Source of the DNA: Tolypeutes matacus
Lineage: Eukaryota > Chordata > Mammalia > Cingulata > Chlamyphoridae
Direction: 5' to 3'
NCBI GenBank assembly: GCA_026826555.1
Contig: JAKSZT010054565.1
Location: forward strand, 2,635,467 to 2,699,466
Length of the DNA: 64,000 nucleotides
The first letter of the stretch is position 1. The number at the start of each line of letters is the position of its first letter. Under the pieces are notes generated by a model that saw only the letters and a program-made list of their open reading frames with translations, ran no database searches and had not been told where the DNA came from. Made by a program: the position numbers and the translations under genes. Below, in pieces: positions 1 to 13,200 of the stretch.

Positions 1-345
1 AGGAATGAAGTGATGCTTTATGCTACAACACAGAGGAACCTTGAAAACATGCTAAGTGAAGGAAGTCAGATATGAAAGGTCAAATATCGTTATTCCATTT
101 ATATAAAATATCCAAAACAGGCAATCCATAAAAAGAGAAGGCAGATTGGTAGATGCCAGAGGCTGGGGGGAGGGGAGGAGAATGCGGAGAAATTGCTTAA
201 TGGGTGCAGGATTTTATTTCAGAGTGACGAAAATGTTTTTGAACTAGCACAACACTGTGAAAGTACTAAATGCCACTGAACTGTATATGTTAAAATGGTT
301 AATTTTATGTTATGTGAATTTCCCTTAATAAAATAGAGAGAGAGA
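1..345 (+). repeat. LINE-1 (L1M-type) 3' end
   Basis: The sequence follows the conserved 3' end of mammalian L1M elements: ORF2-terminal and 3' UTR text, a G-rich tract near 163-181, and an AATAAA followed by a GA-rich simple repeat at 330-358. It is cut by the window edge. It lies in intron 11 of TDRD12, antisense to the gene. Confidence 0.75.
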
Positions 346-574
346 GAGAAAGAAAGAGAATCAAGACCCACTGCCCACAGATGTTTATAGTAAGCAGGAA
401 TAGTCCATGGATTCAGTTTGGGTGCTAAAATGCATCTTTTCAGATTACAGGCTCCTTAACATATTTTTATCTGTTAATTCCCACTAGCCTCAAAAGAATA
501 AGCGCCTAACCCTCAACCAATGTCTTAGTAGTTTGGTGTGGTAGAAAGAACATAACCTTGTAATTATTTGTTTA

Positions 575-668
575 GAGAGCTGTAAACTCCATGAGAGCGG
601 GGGTGATGTAATTTTTGTTCATTAATGTATTCCTCTACCTAGCACAATATCCTTTCAAATAAAAAAAA
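575..668 (+). repeat. L2-like LINE 3' end fragment
   Basis: The stretch has the order typical of an L2 3' end: 'ctccatgagagcggggg', a T-rich spacer, 'cctagcacaatatcc', then an AAATAAA-like end. It is strongly diverged, and MIR cannot be excluded. The rest of 346-1444 shows nothing I can assign. Confidence 0.45.
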
Positions 669-1449
669 CAAAATATTTACCCAAACTGTTAGTCAAATGT
701 GAGGACAGTACAAAAACATGGTCAGACATGCAAGGTCTCAAAAAATGTTGACTTTTCATGCTTCCCTTTTCCAGGAAGCTGTTAGAGAATGATCCCCACT
801 AAAACAAGGGAGTAAACCAAGGAAGAGGAAGATGGGAGAGTGAGAAAAGGGGCTCCAGTTCAGGAAAGAGGCAGAGACTCCCAGGTATGGGTCTTCACCC
901 AGGAAGGCAGCTGGGCTCCAGGCGCAGAGCAGAGCAGGCCAAAAGGGGCTGAGAGGGCTCCACAGAGACGCCAGAGAAAGCCTTCAGAGTGGGGTTCTGG
1001 AGATGAGTCAGTGGAGATATAGGGAAAACCAAGGAAATGAAAGACAATTACTAACTGCAGGTAAATCACAAAGCTACAGGAGAATGGAGAAGTGACCATA
1101 CTTGGTCATAGCGAGGCTCAGCACTGGCCTCGTGACAGTGACAGCACAGGTTCCTGCACTCGTGGATGGAGAAAGGGGATGGGGGCCATTCTGAGGGGGC
1201 AGCGGATGGTAAAACTGCGAAGAGGCCTCCTGGTTCGCAGAGTTGTTCTGGTCAGGAAGGACAGCTGCCCAATATCAGGATTCATCGGCCTGTGTGAAGG
1301 GCATTTTCGTTTAGGCTTTACTAAACATTTGTTTAGTAAAAGTTCTCCAACACTGAAAGAATTTTATGAAGGATGCATGTATTTAGGGAAAATGCCCATC
1401 TTAAATAAATAAGTGGCAGTTAGAAGCAGAATCAAAAGTACAGAATAGC

Positions 1450-2053
1450 TGTAGCAGTTTGGCAGTTTGATGAAGTTATGAATTCCAAAAATATATATTG
1501 GATTATGCTTGTAAGCTGATCTGTTCATCTGGGCATGATTAAGTTATAATTGGGGCTTTAATTGGCCACGTCAGTAGGGTGTTGAGTCCCACCCCTTGGT
1601 GGGTGGGGAATCGAAGATAAAAGGTATGGCAAAGGACAGAGTTGTGGAAGTTTTGATGTTGGAGTCTTGAGCTGGAACCCTGGGAAGTAAGAGAGCTTGG
1701 TCGTGAGGAAGGAGAGAAGGCCCCAGGATAGAGACTAGAGATAAGCCATTCACCTGATAGTCTACAGCTGTCCTTGTGGAGAGAGGCAAAGCCTAGAGAG
1801 CCTCATAGTCTCTAGCTGACCTTGTGGAGGAACCAGAAACACAGCCCGGGGAAGAGAGGAACCCAAGAAGCCTGAACCCTGGCAAACGTTGGCAGCTGTC
1901 TTGCTCCAACACGTGACAATGGAATTTGGTGAGGGAAGAAACTTACGCTTTATGGTCTGGTATCTATGGACTTCTACTCCAAATAAAAACCCTTTATAAA
2001 AACCAACCGACTCCTGGTATTTTGCATCAGCACCCCTTTGGCTGACTAATACA
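1450..2053 (+). mobile_element. Solo LTR of a xenarthran ERVL-type element
   Basis: The element begins TGTAGCAGTTTG and ends GACTAATACA. It carries an AATAAA about 70 bases before its end and is flanked by a 5-base duplication (ATAGC at 1445-1449, GTAGC at 2054-2058, one mismatch). TG...CA ends, a 5-base duplication and the CTGACTAATACA terminus shared with MLT2 LTRs point to class III (ERVL). At least five related copies are in this window (11152, 23209, 42178, 43788/46348, 50104). No internal region is present. Confidence 0.85.
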
Positions 2054-2058
2054 GTAGC

Positions 2059-4172
2059 CAAATGTTAAAAGGTTTTAAGGAAGACAACTGAAGGAAAAAG
2101 AAGATATATTATAGTAGGTTTACAGAAAAGTTGGAAGGGCCAAGAACCACAAAGGCGACGACAGGGTTACAGTAAATACCAGAGATGGCAAACAGCGTCA
2201 GGCAGGCTACCCCTGCATTCCCCTCCACCCAGACCAGACACCCTGATCATAAAAGTGCTCTCCCCAGCACCTCTGGCTGCAGGCAGCCACCACAGCCAAA
2301 GCACTGAGACCCATCTACCTTTCCCTGCAGAAGTTAGGTCTCAAGCCCTGTCTAAGCTGCCTAGTCGTCTCCAAAAGCACTGAGTGGAACGGAGCAGTTT
2401 CTCTTGGATATCCAAAGATTCCTCAAGAGAAATCTGCCACTTGGGTCTTGCCCTCTGAATCTGGACCTTGACACTACTCCCTTATCCCCTGCCAGATATC
2501 CAGGATTCCAAAGAGAAGATGGTATATAGTTCTGGGATGGAGAAGACCAAATGTTGGAGGGCCTCTTCCTGAATTTACTGTAATTTGGGGGTTTCCCCAC
2601 GGGTTATGGTGAAGGACACAAGTCTAAACAGAAAAAAAGAAAGGCGATCATGAGCAGAACTGCCTGCTGGTCCTGAGGGCTGAACAATGCCATCAGTGCG
2701 AGGAGACAGCGGGTGCCCCCCACCGTGGGCCGCTGGGTGACAGCTGGCCTTTATGGTGAAGGCTTCTGGCAACATTCCAAGGTTACTGTGTCTTCTTTCC
2801 TAGCACAGAACTATTATCATCACATTAAGTTCATGGTGATGTGACACCTGCAAATCCCTGACTGAACACCCTGGAGGAAAGGCAGTACTCTGTCTCTTTT
2901 CCAGGCTGCTCCCACTACTCTGAGCAGAAAGGACATAAGCTCATTTTCCCAGGCCTTGGGCACAGCATGGCTCCAAGCAGGGAGAAAGAGTGCATGATCA
3001 CCAGGTCATCACAGTTTCTAAGAAATCCACTGCCTTCTTCCTTCTTTGCTGTTTAATCTCAAATCACTTCAAGGTTCTCTGATACCCAGAGTATACTATT
3101 AGAAAAACTGATGTGGTTTAATCTGTGGGCTCTAAATAAAGAGCATTTAGCAGGATTGGAAATAAAATAGAACCTTCTAATACAAAATACAAAAATAAAA
3201 GGCATTGGGTTTTTCAGAGTTCATTTATCAGGCTATAATTTGAAGTGATAAAGGAAAGAATGAGTTGCATGGATAATGCAAGGCCTTTTAGTTCCAAGGA
3301 AAAGAACCAATTGTAACAGCAAAATTTTCATTTATTGAGAAAGAAGGATACCCTGGAATGAAGGTGTCACCCCTACATCCTGTGGGTACTATGGTTTAGC
3401 ATCTGAAGCCCCTGGCCCTGGAGTACCAGGAGAGCTGGTGCTGGTCAGAGGACGGGTAGGACATCAGTGGCCTCTGGGAAGTGCAAATGGCTGCAGGGTT
3501 AACACTCTCTGCCCAATCCTCCAAGTCAACTAGTGGACACATCAAGACCCACCCATCTCTCAATCCTCTACAACATTGTAATTCTGTATCACTCTGGTAG
3601 GCCAGAAGAGCCACAATTAGTTGGAGTGCAAAAGTGTTTTTAGGCTGGTATGGTCAAAAATCATAAAAATTGTATGAAAATATTTTGCAAATAACAAGTA
3701 TAAAGTTATTACTCTGTTGTTAGCAACTTATAAGTGAATATTTTGTGACTCTGGAAGGACAAAAAAAATCCCAAATGTCTACACTATGAAGAATTAAATG
3801 GTTTCACCAGGAGGTGGTGGATCTATTTAACACTAGAAAATTGGAAGCAAACACCAACCCATATAAAACCAACAGCCACAAAAGATCAACTATATTTAAT
3901 TCACTTCATAAAAATCTTCACATCACGAAGAGAAGCAGGAAGGGAAGGTTGAGCATGACTACTTACATTGGAACAAAGCTTTAAAGAGAAAAGTTTACTC
4001 TAGCAAAAGGAGAAAAAAACTAACCTCAAAGCCTAGAGGAGACTTGCTGTATTATTTTATATGGGAATGCAGGTTTAAAATTTAAAATGAAATCATATGT
4101 AAATTCCTCCTGCTATATAACTTTGTGAAATTAATTCCAATAAAAAATTCAGGCCAAGAAAAAAGTTCTTAC
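2059..4172. other. Intron 11 of TDRD12, no assigned feature
   Basis: Mixed-composition DNA with short open frames but no splice-flanked exon match to TDRD12 and no repeat I can name. I searched the minus strand for the exon after exon 11 (the segment leading into the helicase-like domain) and did not find it, so it is probably beyond coordinate 1. Confidence 0.5.
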
Positions 4173-4253
4173 TTCACACAGCCATTCTTCTCATCGTATT
4201 CTTTCTTCTCAGCCAATCTAAGTGGTTTCTCATTTGACTTCTGGCATAAGGCA
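4173..4253 (-). CDS. TDRD12: TDRD12 exon 11
   Basis: 81 bases encoding residues 347 (shared) to 374 (shared), including [20 protein letters not shown]. The acceptor is ...tttctag and the donor is AA|gtaag. It begins with the T that completes an AGT serine codon from exon 10 and ends after AA of a lysine codon. It is a charged linker before the helicase-like domain. It is the last exon found in the window. Confidence 0.95.
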
Positions 4254-7200
4254 CTAGAAATTTAAAAACACTTATTGAAATTTATGAACTCAAATCCTGA
4301 AAATATCTTTATTTTCTGAGGAAAAATGTTAAAAGTACCACTGAGGAAAAAGTTGCTCTAAATAAGTAAATTTTCCTGAGAACTGAAGCTTTGTGTTTTA
4401 AGCATGAAATCATTTTTGACACTTCAGGTGCTGGCCAAGATGGAATAAGCCCACTACAGCCTCTCTTTCCTACTGATTACAATTTAAAACTTTGGATAAA
4501 GTACAAAATGGTAGAGGAGAAAAATCGAAACATGAATAATCATCAGGTGGTGGTGAGTTTCCTGTTTTTTTTTGGTCGTTTTTTTCCTCCTCTCTGTCCT
4601 GGTAATGACCTGAGGGTGGCCTGCGATGTGGAACTGTATAGCAGCTGTAGAAATAAAAAACTCCCAGAAAAACCATCTCTTTCTAGCTAAGGAACCAGGA
4701 ACGTGTGCCAAACTGCCTTCTTCTCCTCTTGTTCTCCCTCTCCTGGCCCTGCCATGAGGCAGGCCCCAGGCATGGAGATGCCTGTGGCAATGGTTGCAGC
4801 AATGGGGTCTCCTAAGGCCCTGAGGGAAAGCCCATCCCTCTGTCTAGCCAGGGGACCTAGGAAGGGAGGCTCTGTGATCCAGAGACCATGTCCGTGAGGG
4901 AGCAGGAGGATCACTAACTTTTTAAATTGTTTCTCTTGCAGCTCTTCTCCGTAAGCAGCCCCAATCGCAGGCACTGCATGACATCACTGGCTTCTCCAAG
5001 AGAAGCCCATCTTCAGGTCCAAGGACAGGGATAAGCAGTTCCTAGAACTGGTCAATGTGAGGGAAATCCGAGAAAAATAGAGCTGGAGAGGGAGGTTTCC
5101 CTACTTTTGTTTATGAACTGACGTAAGCGCCAGCATTACCCCAAGTTGAGCAGATGCAGAACAGACCGAAGGCAGCAGAACAAAGGCCTGAAAACAGCGC
5201 TGCAACCACCACCCGGAGGAGAGACGGGACCTAAGGCCTGAGCCTGACACAGTTGCTGCTCAAACAATCAACATTCTCCAGAAGATTTTAAGAGAAACCA
5301 GAGTCTCCCAACATAATATTCAAAATATCCAAAACACAATCCAAAATTACTTGACATACAAAGAGCCAACCAGGAAAACCAGACTGATTTTGAAGGGAAA
5401 AGACAAGCAACAGGCGCCAACCCCAAAATGACCCTGAAGTGGGAAATATTAAACCCTTTACAGCAGCTATTTTAACCACACTCCATAAGGCGAAAGAATG
5501 GTGAACACTCTTGAATGGAAAAACAAAGGCTTTCTGGAAAAAAAAAAGAAAAACATATTAAAAGAATCAAATGAAAATTTTAGAAATGAGAAGAGACAAT
5601 GGCTGAAATAAAAAAGTTCACTGGATGGGCTGAATAGAAGAATGGACTTGATAAAGAGTCAATAAACTTAAAGACAAACCAGTAGAATTATTCAGTCTGA
5701 AGAACAGCAAGAAAAATGAACAGTGCCTCAGAGACCTTTCAGATGAAAACACAAGGTCTGACATTTGTGTCATCAGAGTCTCAGGAGGATAGGAGAAACA
5801 GACTGGTGCAGAAAAATATTTGTAGAAACAATGGCTTAAAACTTCACAAATCTGATAAAAGACAAACATACACACAAAGAACTCCAATGAATCCCAAGCA
5901 CAAGAAACAGGAGGGAAACAAAATCAAGGCATATAATAATTAAATTGCCCAAAACCAATAATAAAGAGAAAAATTTTATAGCTGTCAGAGGGAAAAGGCA
6001 TGGAGCAAAGAAAAACATAACAGATTGTGCATCAGAAACAATGCAGGGAAACGGATGTGGCTCAAAAGGTTCGGCGTCCGTCTACCATATGGAGAGACCA
6101 GGGTTCGATCCCCAGTACCTCCCGGTAAAAAAAAAAAAAAAAAAGAAACAATGCAGTCAAGAAGGAAGTAGAGCAACATCTTCAAAATACAGAAAAGAAC
6201 TATTGGCCAAGAATTCCATACTAACAAAAATATTTTTTCAAAACTGTAAGCAAAATAAATTTTCAGACATACAAAAACAGAGAATTCATCACCAGCAGAC
6301 CTGCAATACCAGAAATATTAAAGGAAGCCCTTCAGGTAGAAGGAAAATGTTAAATACGGACATACGCAAAAAAGTGAAAAGCTTTTGGATGGTAACTGCA
6401 TGAAAGATATTTTCTTATTATTTAAGTATCTCTAAAGATAACTGTTTAAACATTAAAGTGATAATGTATTCTAGGGTTTATAACATTCATTTATAACTAA
6501 AATGACAACAAAGTAGCATAAAGACCAGAGTGGTTTGCGAATATTCTAGCTGACCTGATTTTGTGATAATCAGGGTAGGCTAAACATTCGCTATATTAGA
6601 AACCATGCATGTGTCCCCAGACCTAGTTTTTCTCCCTAGGGCTCGTTTTTAGAATGCTGGTGATAAACTATGCCTGATTTATTATATGACCATCCTGAAT
6701 GGGAAAAGACTGTAACTTTGGGTATCTTTGGTCAACCTTAAGAGATATAGCAGGGGGACAGATGTGGCTCGGGTGGTTGGGCATCCATCTCCCATATGGG
6801 GGGACCTGGGTTCGATCCCCAGGACCTCCCAGTAAAGATGAAAAAAAGAAAAATATAGAAGGCACGTGGGTCGCCAGGCCCCGGGAGCAGGTAAGCCGCC
6901 AAGCCCCGCGAGCAGGTAAGCCTCTAGGCCCCATGAAAGGGTGCATTGTCAGGCGCCATGCATGGGTGTACCACCAGGCCCCGTGAGCCATGCAGCAAGA
7001 TGATGATGTAACAGGAGAGTGACACAAGGGAGAGCCAAGACAAGACGCACCAAAACAACAGGAACTAAGGTGGCACCGGCGGTGGGATGCCTCTCTCCCA
7101 CATCGGAGATTCCAAAGACCGAATCCCAGTGAAGATAGGAGAAGGATGAGAAGAGAGGGCAGGAAACAGACACAGAGAGTTGCCCAGTGAATGGACACAG

Positions 7201-10200
7201 AAACAGTAAAAATGGGGGTAGGGTGGGATGGTAAAAATGGATAAAAGTAAATAAATAAATAAATCTTTTAAAAAATGTATAGGGGAGTAAGATACAGACT
7301 ATAGTTAGTAGTAATACTTTGACGATGCTCTTTCATGATTTGTTAACAAATGTTTCACAACAATGCAGGGTGTTTGGGGTGGGGGTGATATGTGGGAGCC
7401 CTGTATGATGTTATGCATGTTTGTTTTGTAAGTTCATGATGTTTACTGAACACTTATAGTTTATGTATGTTCATGTATGACTACTTTAATAAATTGTTAA
7501 AAAAAAAAAAAAAAAAAAGACCAGAGGGGGAGAAGCAGAAGTCTACTAAGTTCTTATACTATACATGAAGAGGTATAATATTACATCCTTTCTATGACTT
7601 AATTAATATCACTGATATGTATCTTGATGAGGACAGAGTTACAAGCAAAGTCTCTGACACTCACCTTCAGGAAGAAAACTATTCATTCTTTGCTTTCCAC
7701 CAACTTGTAATTAACCAACCTGAACTGCCACCTGGCCACATTTACCCATCCTAGATGACTTCATATCAGCTTTCTTCAGAAACAGGCCTTGTCCAACAAG
7801 GAAAGAAGGAGACTCTACAGCCACCACTGAGTCTCAGTCAGTTGTGCTGCTAACCAGTTGCCACAAAATTTTCTTTTAAAGGGCTACCCTTTTCTCCTTG
7901 TTGGAAACTGAACACCTGCCCATTATCAATCCTATGGAATACTGTATAAGACAACATACACTTAAGGCTCTAGGCAATTACACTGAATTTTCAAATCACA
8001 CCTTGCTGCTGGTATATCGGGATCAGCATAGATGGTTATGCCTCTGTTTGTTGGCCAGTATGCTGATGTTTCAACACCCTGTAAAAAAAATATTTTTCAT
8101 AAATAATACATATGCCAGCAAGATTAGTATTCTTGAGGAACCAAAATTCCATGGGAATTATTCTCATAAACCACCACCCCAGACAATTTTTATGCACAAA
8201 TAACTGAAAAGGTGGATGGTTATGTCATTGCTTTAACCAAATTGCAAGCAACTAGCATTTTAGATAATCAGTGTTTAAAATGGCCTCCAATTCCCTTCAC
8301 CTGTCTTGTCAAAGAGACTGAGAGACAAGGATACGCTTGAACTTAACTATTAGTTCCCAGAATCCCAGATTTTCACATCCTTATTAAAATGAAAAGACCC
8401 AATTTCAGGGAGAGACCAGAAGGCCAAGAATAAGGGCTGGACTAAAGAGTGGCTGAAGTTATCTTTTTTTTTTTTTTTCCCACAATTGGGCAAACATGCA
8501 CACTATATGTTTTCATGAATAAAACTATCAGTTAAGAATTTTTAGGGAAGTGGCTGTGGCTCAATCAGTGGGGCTCCCGTTTACCATATGGGAGGCCCTG
8601 GGTTCGGTTCCCGGGGCCTCCTGGTGAGGGCAGAGCCCGCCCGCATGGCGTGGTTGGCTGACCCAGCGAGCATAAGCAGCAAGGGGGGGATAAATGAATA
8701 AATAAATAAAATCTTTAAGGAAAAAAAAAAAAAAGAATTTTTAAAAAGAAAATATTTTTGACTACCAGTAGATTTTAAGAGAGAATATTCCTAAATTAAC
8801 ATTTAAGAACATCATATTTTATGAACATTTTAAAAATACAACCTTATTTACGCCTTTTAAAGAGATGCACTGTTGTTTCTTTTCAGCTTTTTTTTTAGGT
8901 GAATCTGTCAATGAATCCATATTACATTTTACAGCTTTATCTGCAAATGTAAAATAGTGATACAAAAGCTACCATGAAAAGAATGAACAGAAGAGAATAA
9001 ACAGAAAACAGGACAAAAAAGGAATATAATAAAAGTACCATAATAAAAGTTTAATATATGAAATTATTCATAGGGTTTTACATTAAGACTAACTTGAAAG
9101 AATTAAATTTTAAAAATTTTGTTTCAATCTTGTGAAAAATATGTTCTAAAATTTGCCTTACCAGCTTACTAAGAATTGAACATAATTTATTTTCCAAACT
9201 GTGGCAGACTGTACTTGCTTAAGATGACCACAATACTATCTTCTATCACACATCCTCCCATGAAAGATGGGTCCTATATTCCCTTCCAATAACCTGGGTG
9301 GGTGTGATGGTTAGGCTAATGTGTCAACTCGGCCAGATAGTTGTGTCCAGGTGTTTGTTCCAGCAAGCACTGGGCTAATTGTAATATAAGAGCATTTATG
9401 GACTTCAATCACCAGTGAGTTTACTGCTTGGATGGTTGATTACATCTGCATCAATCAGGGAGATTACATCATCAATGGGTGGTGCTTTTATCCAATCAGT
9501 TGAATGACTTAAAAGTGGAAGTGATTTCAACATTCAGAGAGAATTTCCCAGCTCCTCGTTGGATAAGCAACTTCTCCCAGAAACTCATCAACGACCTTTC
9601 ATTGGGCTTTCATCAGAGCCACTGGTTTGCAGCCTGCCTGCAGAACCTGGACTTGTGCATCCCCACGGTCGCGTGAGAGATTCTTTTAAAATTTCATATT
9701 ATTGACAGATATCTCCTGCTGATTCTGTTTCCTGAGAGAACCCTGACTAATACAGCGGGTCTGTGAACACAGCAGAAACGATGTTATGTAACTTCTCAAG
9801 CTAGATCATAAAAATGCCAAGCACATATGACTTGTACTCTTAAGAAGCTCACTCTAGGAATCTAGCTAGAAGGAAGGATGTTGCAAGGAAGCCAAGCCAC
9901 CATCCGGAAAGGCCATGTGTAGGTATTCCAGATGACAGCCCCAAGTGACATCCCAGCCAAAAGCCAGCATTAATAACAGACATGTGACTGAACGCGTCTT
10001 CAAATGAATCCAACTACTGAATCACTGTCATTCATTAAGCCTTCCCAGCTGAGGACCCAGACATGGTGGAGCAGGGATAAGCCCCTCCTACTGTGTCCAT
10101 TTTGAATTCCTGACCAGAGAATCATGAGCGTTATAAAATGATCACTGTTTTACACCATTCAGTTTGGGGTGGTTTGTTACACAGCAATAACTGGAATATC

Positions 10201-13200
10201 AAACTCGATTTCAGCAGTTCAGGATCACAATTATGAATCTTACTTCTAAACATACAGCAGATATAAGTGTGAGAAAACAGGCTGAATTTGAGTAACTCAG
10301 GAGGTACACTGAAATTCTAAAGCAGAATCTTTCAAATATCTTTATCATCTAAACCTAAATTTGATTTTTCGAAAGTGCCAAAAGTTCTTACATAAATAAC
10401 ATGGATAATTAAGCTGGGTAATTACACTTGGGTAAAAACGGAGGCGTGACTTAAAGAAAAGAAAAAAAAAACTCAACCAGTAATCACTTATTACCATAAA
10501 TGCTACAAAGGAACTATAGAGGCAATTCTAGAAATGTGTTCACTCCAATTATTAATAAAAGAAACACAAATTGAAATGATGAAGCACACCTTTCACCTAT
10601 TAAATAACACTAATCTCTGAAATAACCACAGATACACCACTGGAAATGTGACCTGATAATGTTAACTGTCTAATATTTCTTGAAAGAAATTTGGCAGTCA
10701 GGCCATGGAACCCATGTCACATGGTTTTGGGGTTTGGAATTACATGATCTCTTTTGGGTGAAAGTTTTAAGCCAAAAATAAAAAAATATGATCTGGAGCC
10801 AGGGGTGGAAGTGGTAGGGGAAATACAGAAAGAGAAAATGTCCATACAAGATAAGCTCTCAAACAAAAACCACAAAGTCCACAAAGAAGTTCAATGCCAT
10901 CATAAATGATTAAAAAAAAAAAAAGTGGGAGGGGGGGAGTTCACACCTGAGGAAATGGAAATAATACAACAATTTAACTCTTAAAATAAATCTACAAAAA
11001 TATCCAAAGATATAATAAAATAGTATTCATGAAACAAAGCAGGTGAATATGAAAAATTAGGAGACATAAAAAAGAACCAGTTACAACTATTATAAGTCTA
11101 AGAAACAGAATCATCAAATTGAAAACTCAGGAGATAAGAGTAAATACTAGGTGTAGCAGTTTGATATTATTTATGAATTCCAAAAAGAAATATAGATTGT
11201 GTTTGTAAGCTGGTTGGTTCCCCTGGCATGATAAACCTTTGATTGTACTAGATTCAACTGAGACATCTGATTAAATTATATTAAGATTAGGGCTCTGATC
11301 CAACCACATTGTTAGAGTGTGACTCAGTGTTTAGTCTCAGGCCCCTTGGGGATAAAACAGACACTCCTAAGGAAGTAGACCCAGAGAAGAAGAACACAGA
11401 GGAAGAGAGGCAGCTCATTAACATGGCAGAGGCTCTGGGAAGAGAGATGAGCCTGACATGACAGTCTACAGCTGACCTTGTGAAGAGACCTGAGCAGCTG
11501 AGCCTGGAAAGAAATGAGCCCCAGGGAGAGAGACAAGTCTTATACAAGCCTACAGCTGAGACTGGAAGAAACTCAGCCCACAGAGCCTTAAGAGGAAGAA
11601 GGAAGGCTGAACCCTTGCAGACATCGCCTGCTATCTTGCTCCAACATGTGGCCAATGATTTTGAGTGAGAAAGTACCCCTTATGGTACCTTGAGTTGGAC
11701 TCTTTACAGCTTTGTGACTGTATGCTTCTACCCTAAATAAATATTCTTTATAAAAGCCAACAGAGTTCTGGTACTTTGCATCAGCACCCCTTTGTTGGCT
11801 AGAAACAAAGGGACAAAATGATAAATTTTAAAAATTAAGAAAACTTCCCAGAAATCAGTTCGAGGCAAAATTATAGAAAATAAGAAAAAGCTAAAAGAAA
11901 TGGATGATAGGCTCAGGAGAGAGGAGAAAATAATCTTTGAAAATGTAACATTTAATACTTTTCAGAAACTCAAATTAGACATGAATCCTGTAATTGAAGA
12001 ATTTCAGTGTCAACAGAATAAATTTTTTAACCATCCACACCTAGACACATGGTAAAGAAACTGCATATTAAAGATAAAGAAAAAATCTGAAAAGCCAATC
12101 AAAAGAATATACCAATTACTTATAAAAGAAAAACAGATTGACAGATTTATCAGAAGAAAATGAAATACGATCTTCAATGTTGAAGGAAAATAAGTAGGAA
12201 ACTAGAATATTAAACCCAATTTGATTCAAGTTTGGGGCTAGGGTGAGAAACCTTTCCAAATTCAGAGTACAGGTTTTAACACGCGTAGGAAAATTCTACT
12301 TAAGTATGTATTTGAGGAAGAAGAAAAATAAAACAATAGTGCAATAATAATTCTAATAATAATAGTCACCATTTACTGTGTGCTTATTACACATCAAGAA
12401 CTATTCTAAATGCTTTATATGAATTAACTAGTTGACTCTTATGTGATAAGTACCACGAAATTACTTCACTGAACCCTATTATGGTGGTGGTTAAAATAAA
12501 TTTAAGGCAACTTCAAAGTGAAGTACTAAGATACAGTTGAAATAGCTTTTTAATGATTACAAGAGAAAAATCTTTACTTGGATGAGTAACATCCAATAAC
12601 TCTGAATTTAACATGACATTCTAGTCCCTTGTCATATTAGCTTTTTAAAAAGTAGTTTTACTGAGATATGTTCACATACCATACAATCCATCCAAAGTGT
12701 ACAATCTATGGCTTTTAATATAATAGTGCTGTGCATTCATCACCACAAAAAAAATTTAGAACAATTTCATTACTCCAAAAAGAAAAACGCCACACCCCTT
12801 AGCAGTCAACTTTCAATCCCTCTATCCTAACCCAGCCCTTCATAACAACTAATCTAATTCCACCTTTATGAACTGATTTATATTTACATTTTATATATAT
12901 ATGTAGTATTTTGTGTCTGGTTTCTTTCACTTAGAATAATATGGCTTTTTTTTGCCTGATATTAACATCTTGTAACATTAATATACATTTGTTCAGTTTC
13001 ATAGAAAAACAGTCTATATATGCAGTATTACCAATGTTACTCATATTTCACATGAGGTTTCGCGAAGCTATACAGTCCCATGTTACATTTTTTAGCTTTC
13101 CTTTTAGTAATATACATGACCTTGGACTTTTCCTTTCAACCACTATTATCCCCATATAACAACACTGCTAGTTACAAACACTATGATGTGCTTTCACCTT

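Larger units (their letters stand above)
4415..7700 (+). repeat. HAL1 / L1 ORF1-type retroelement, interrupted
   Basis: Begins with a 'ggccaagatggaataagcc' 5' end typical of HAL1/L1. It has ORF1-like text through about 5280-6410, including the conserved 'cagacctgcaataccagaaat' region of the ORF1 C-terminus, then a 3' tail without an ORF2. It is broken by a SINE (6047-6143) and by an L1 3' fragment (6531-7516), and resumes at 7527. The right end is approximate. The reading frames are decayed. Confidence 0.65.

Noticed and set aside
1..4172. Search for TDRD12 exon 12 (start of the segment before the helicase-like domain).
   Set aside because: No minus-strand frame with the expected residues and splice sites was found, so it is probably outside the window.
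6754..7270. tRNA-like sequence with A and B boxes considered as a tRNA gene.
   Set aside because: No cloverleaf or anticodon arm. The repeated copies, poly-A tails and target duplications identify it as a SINE.
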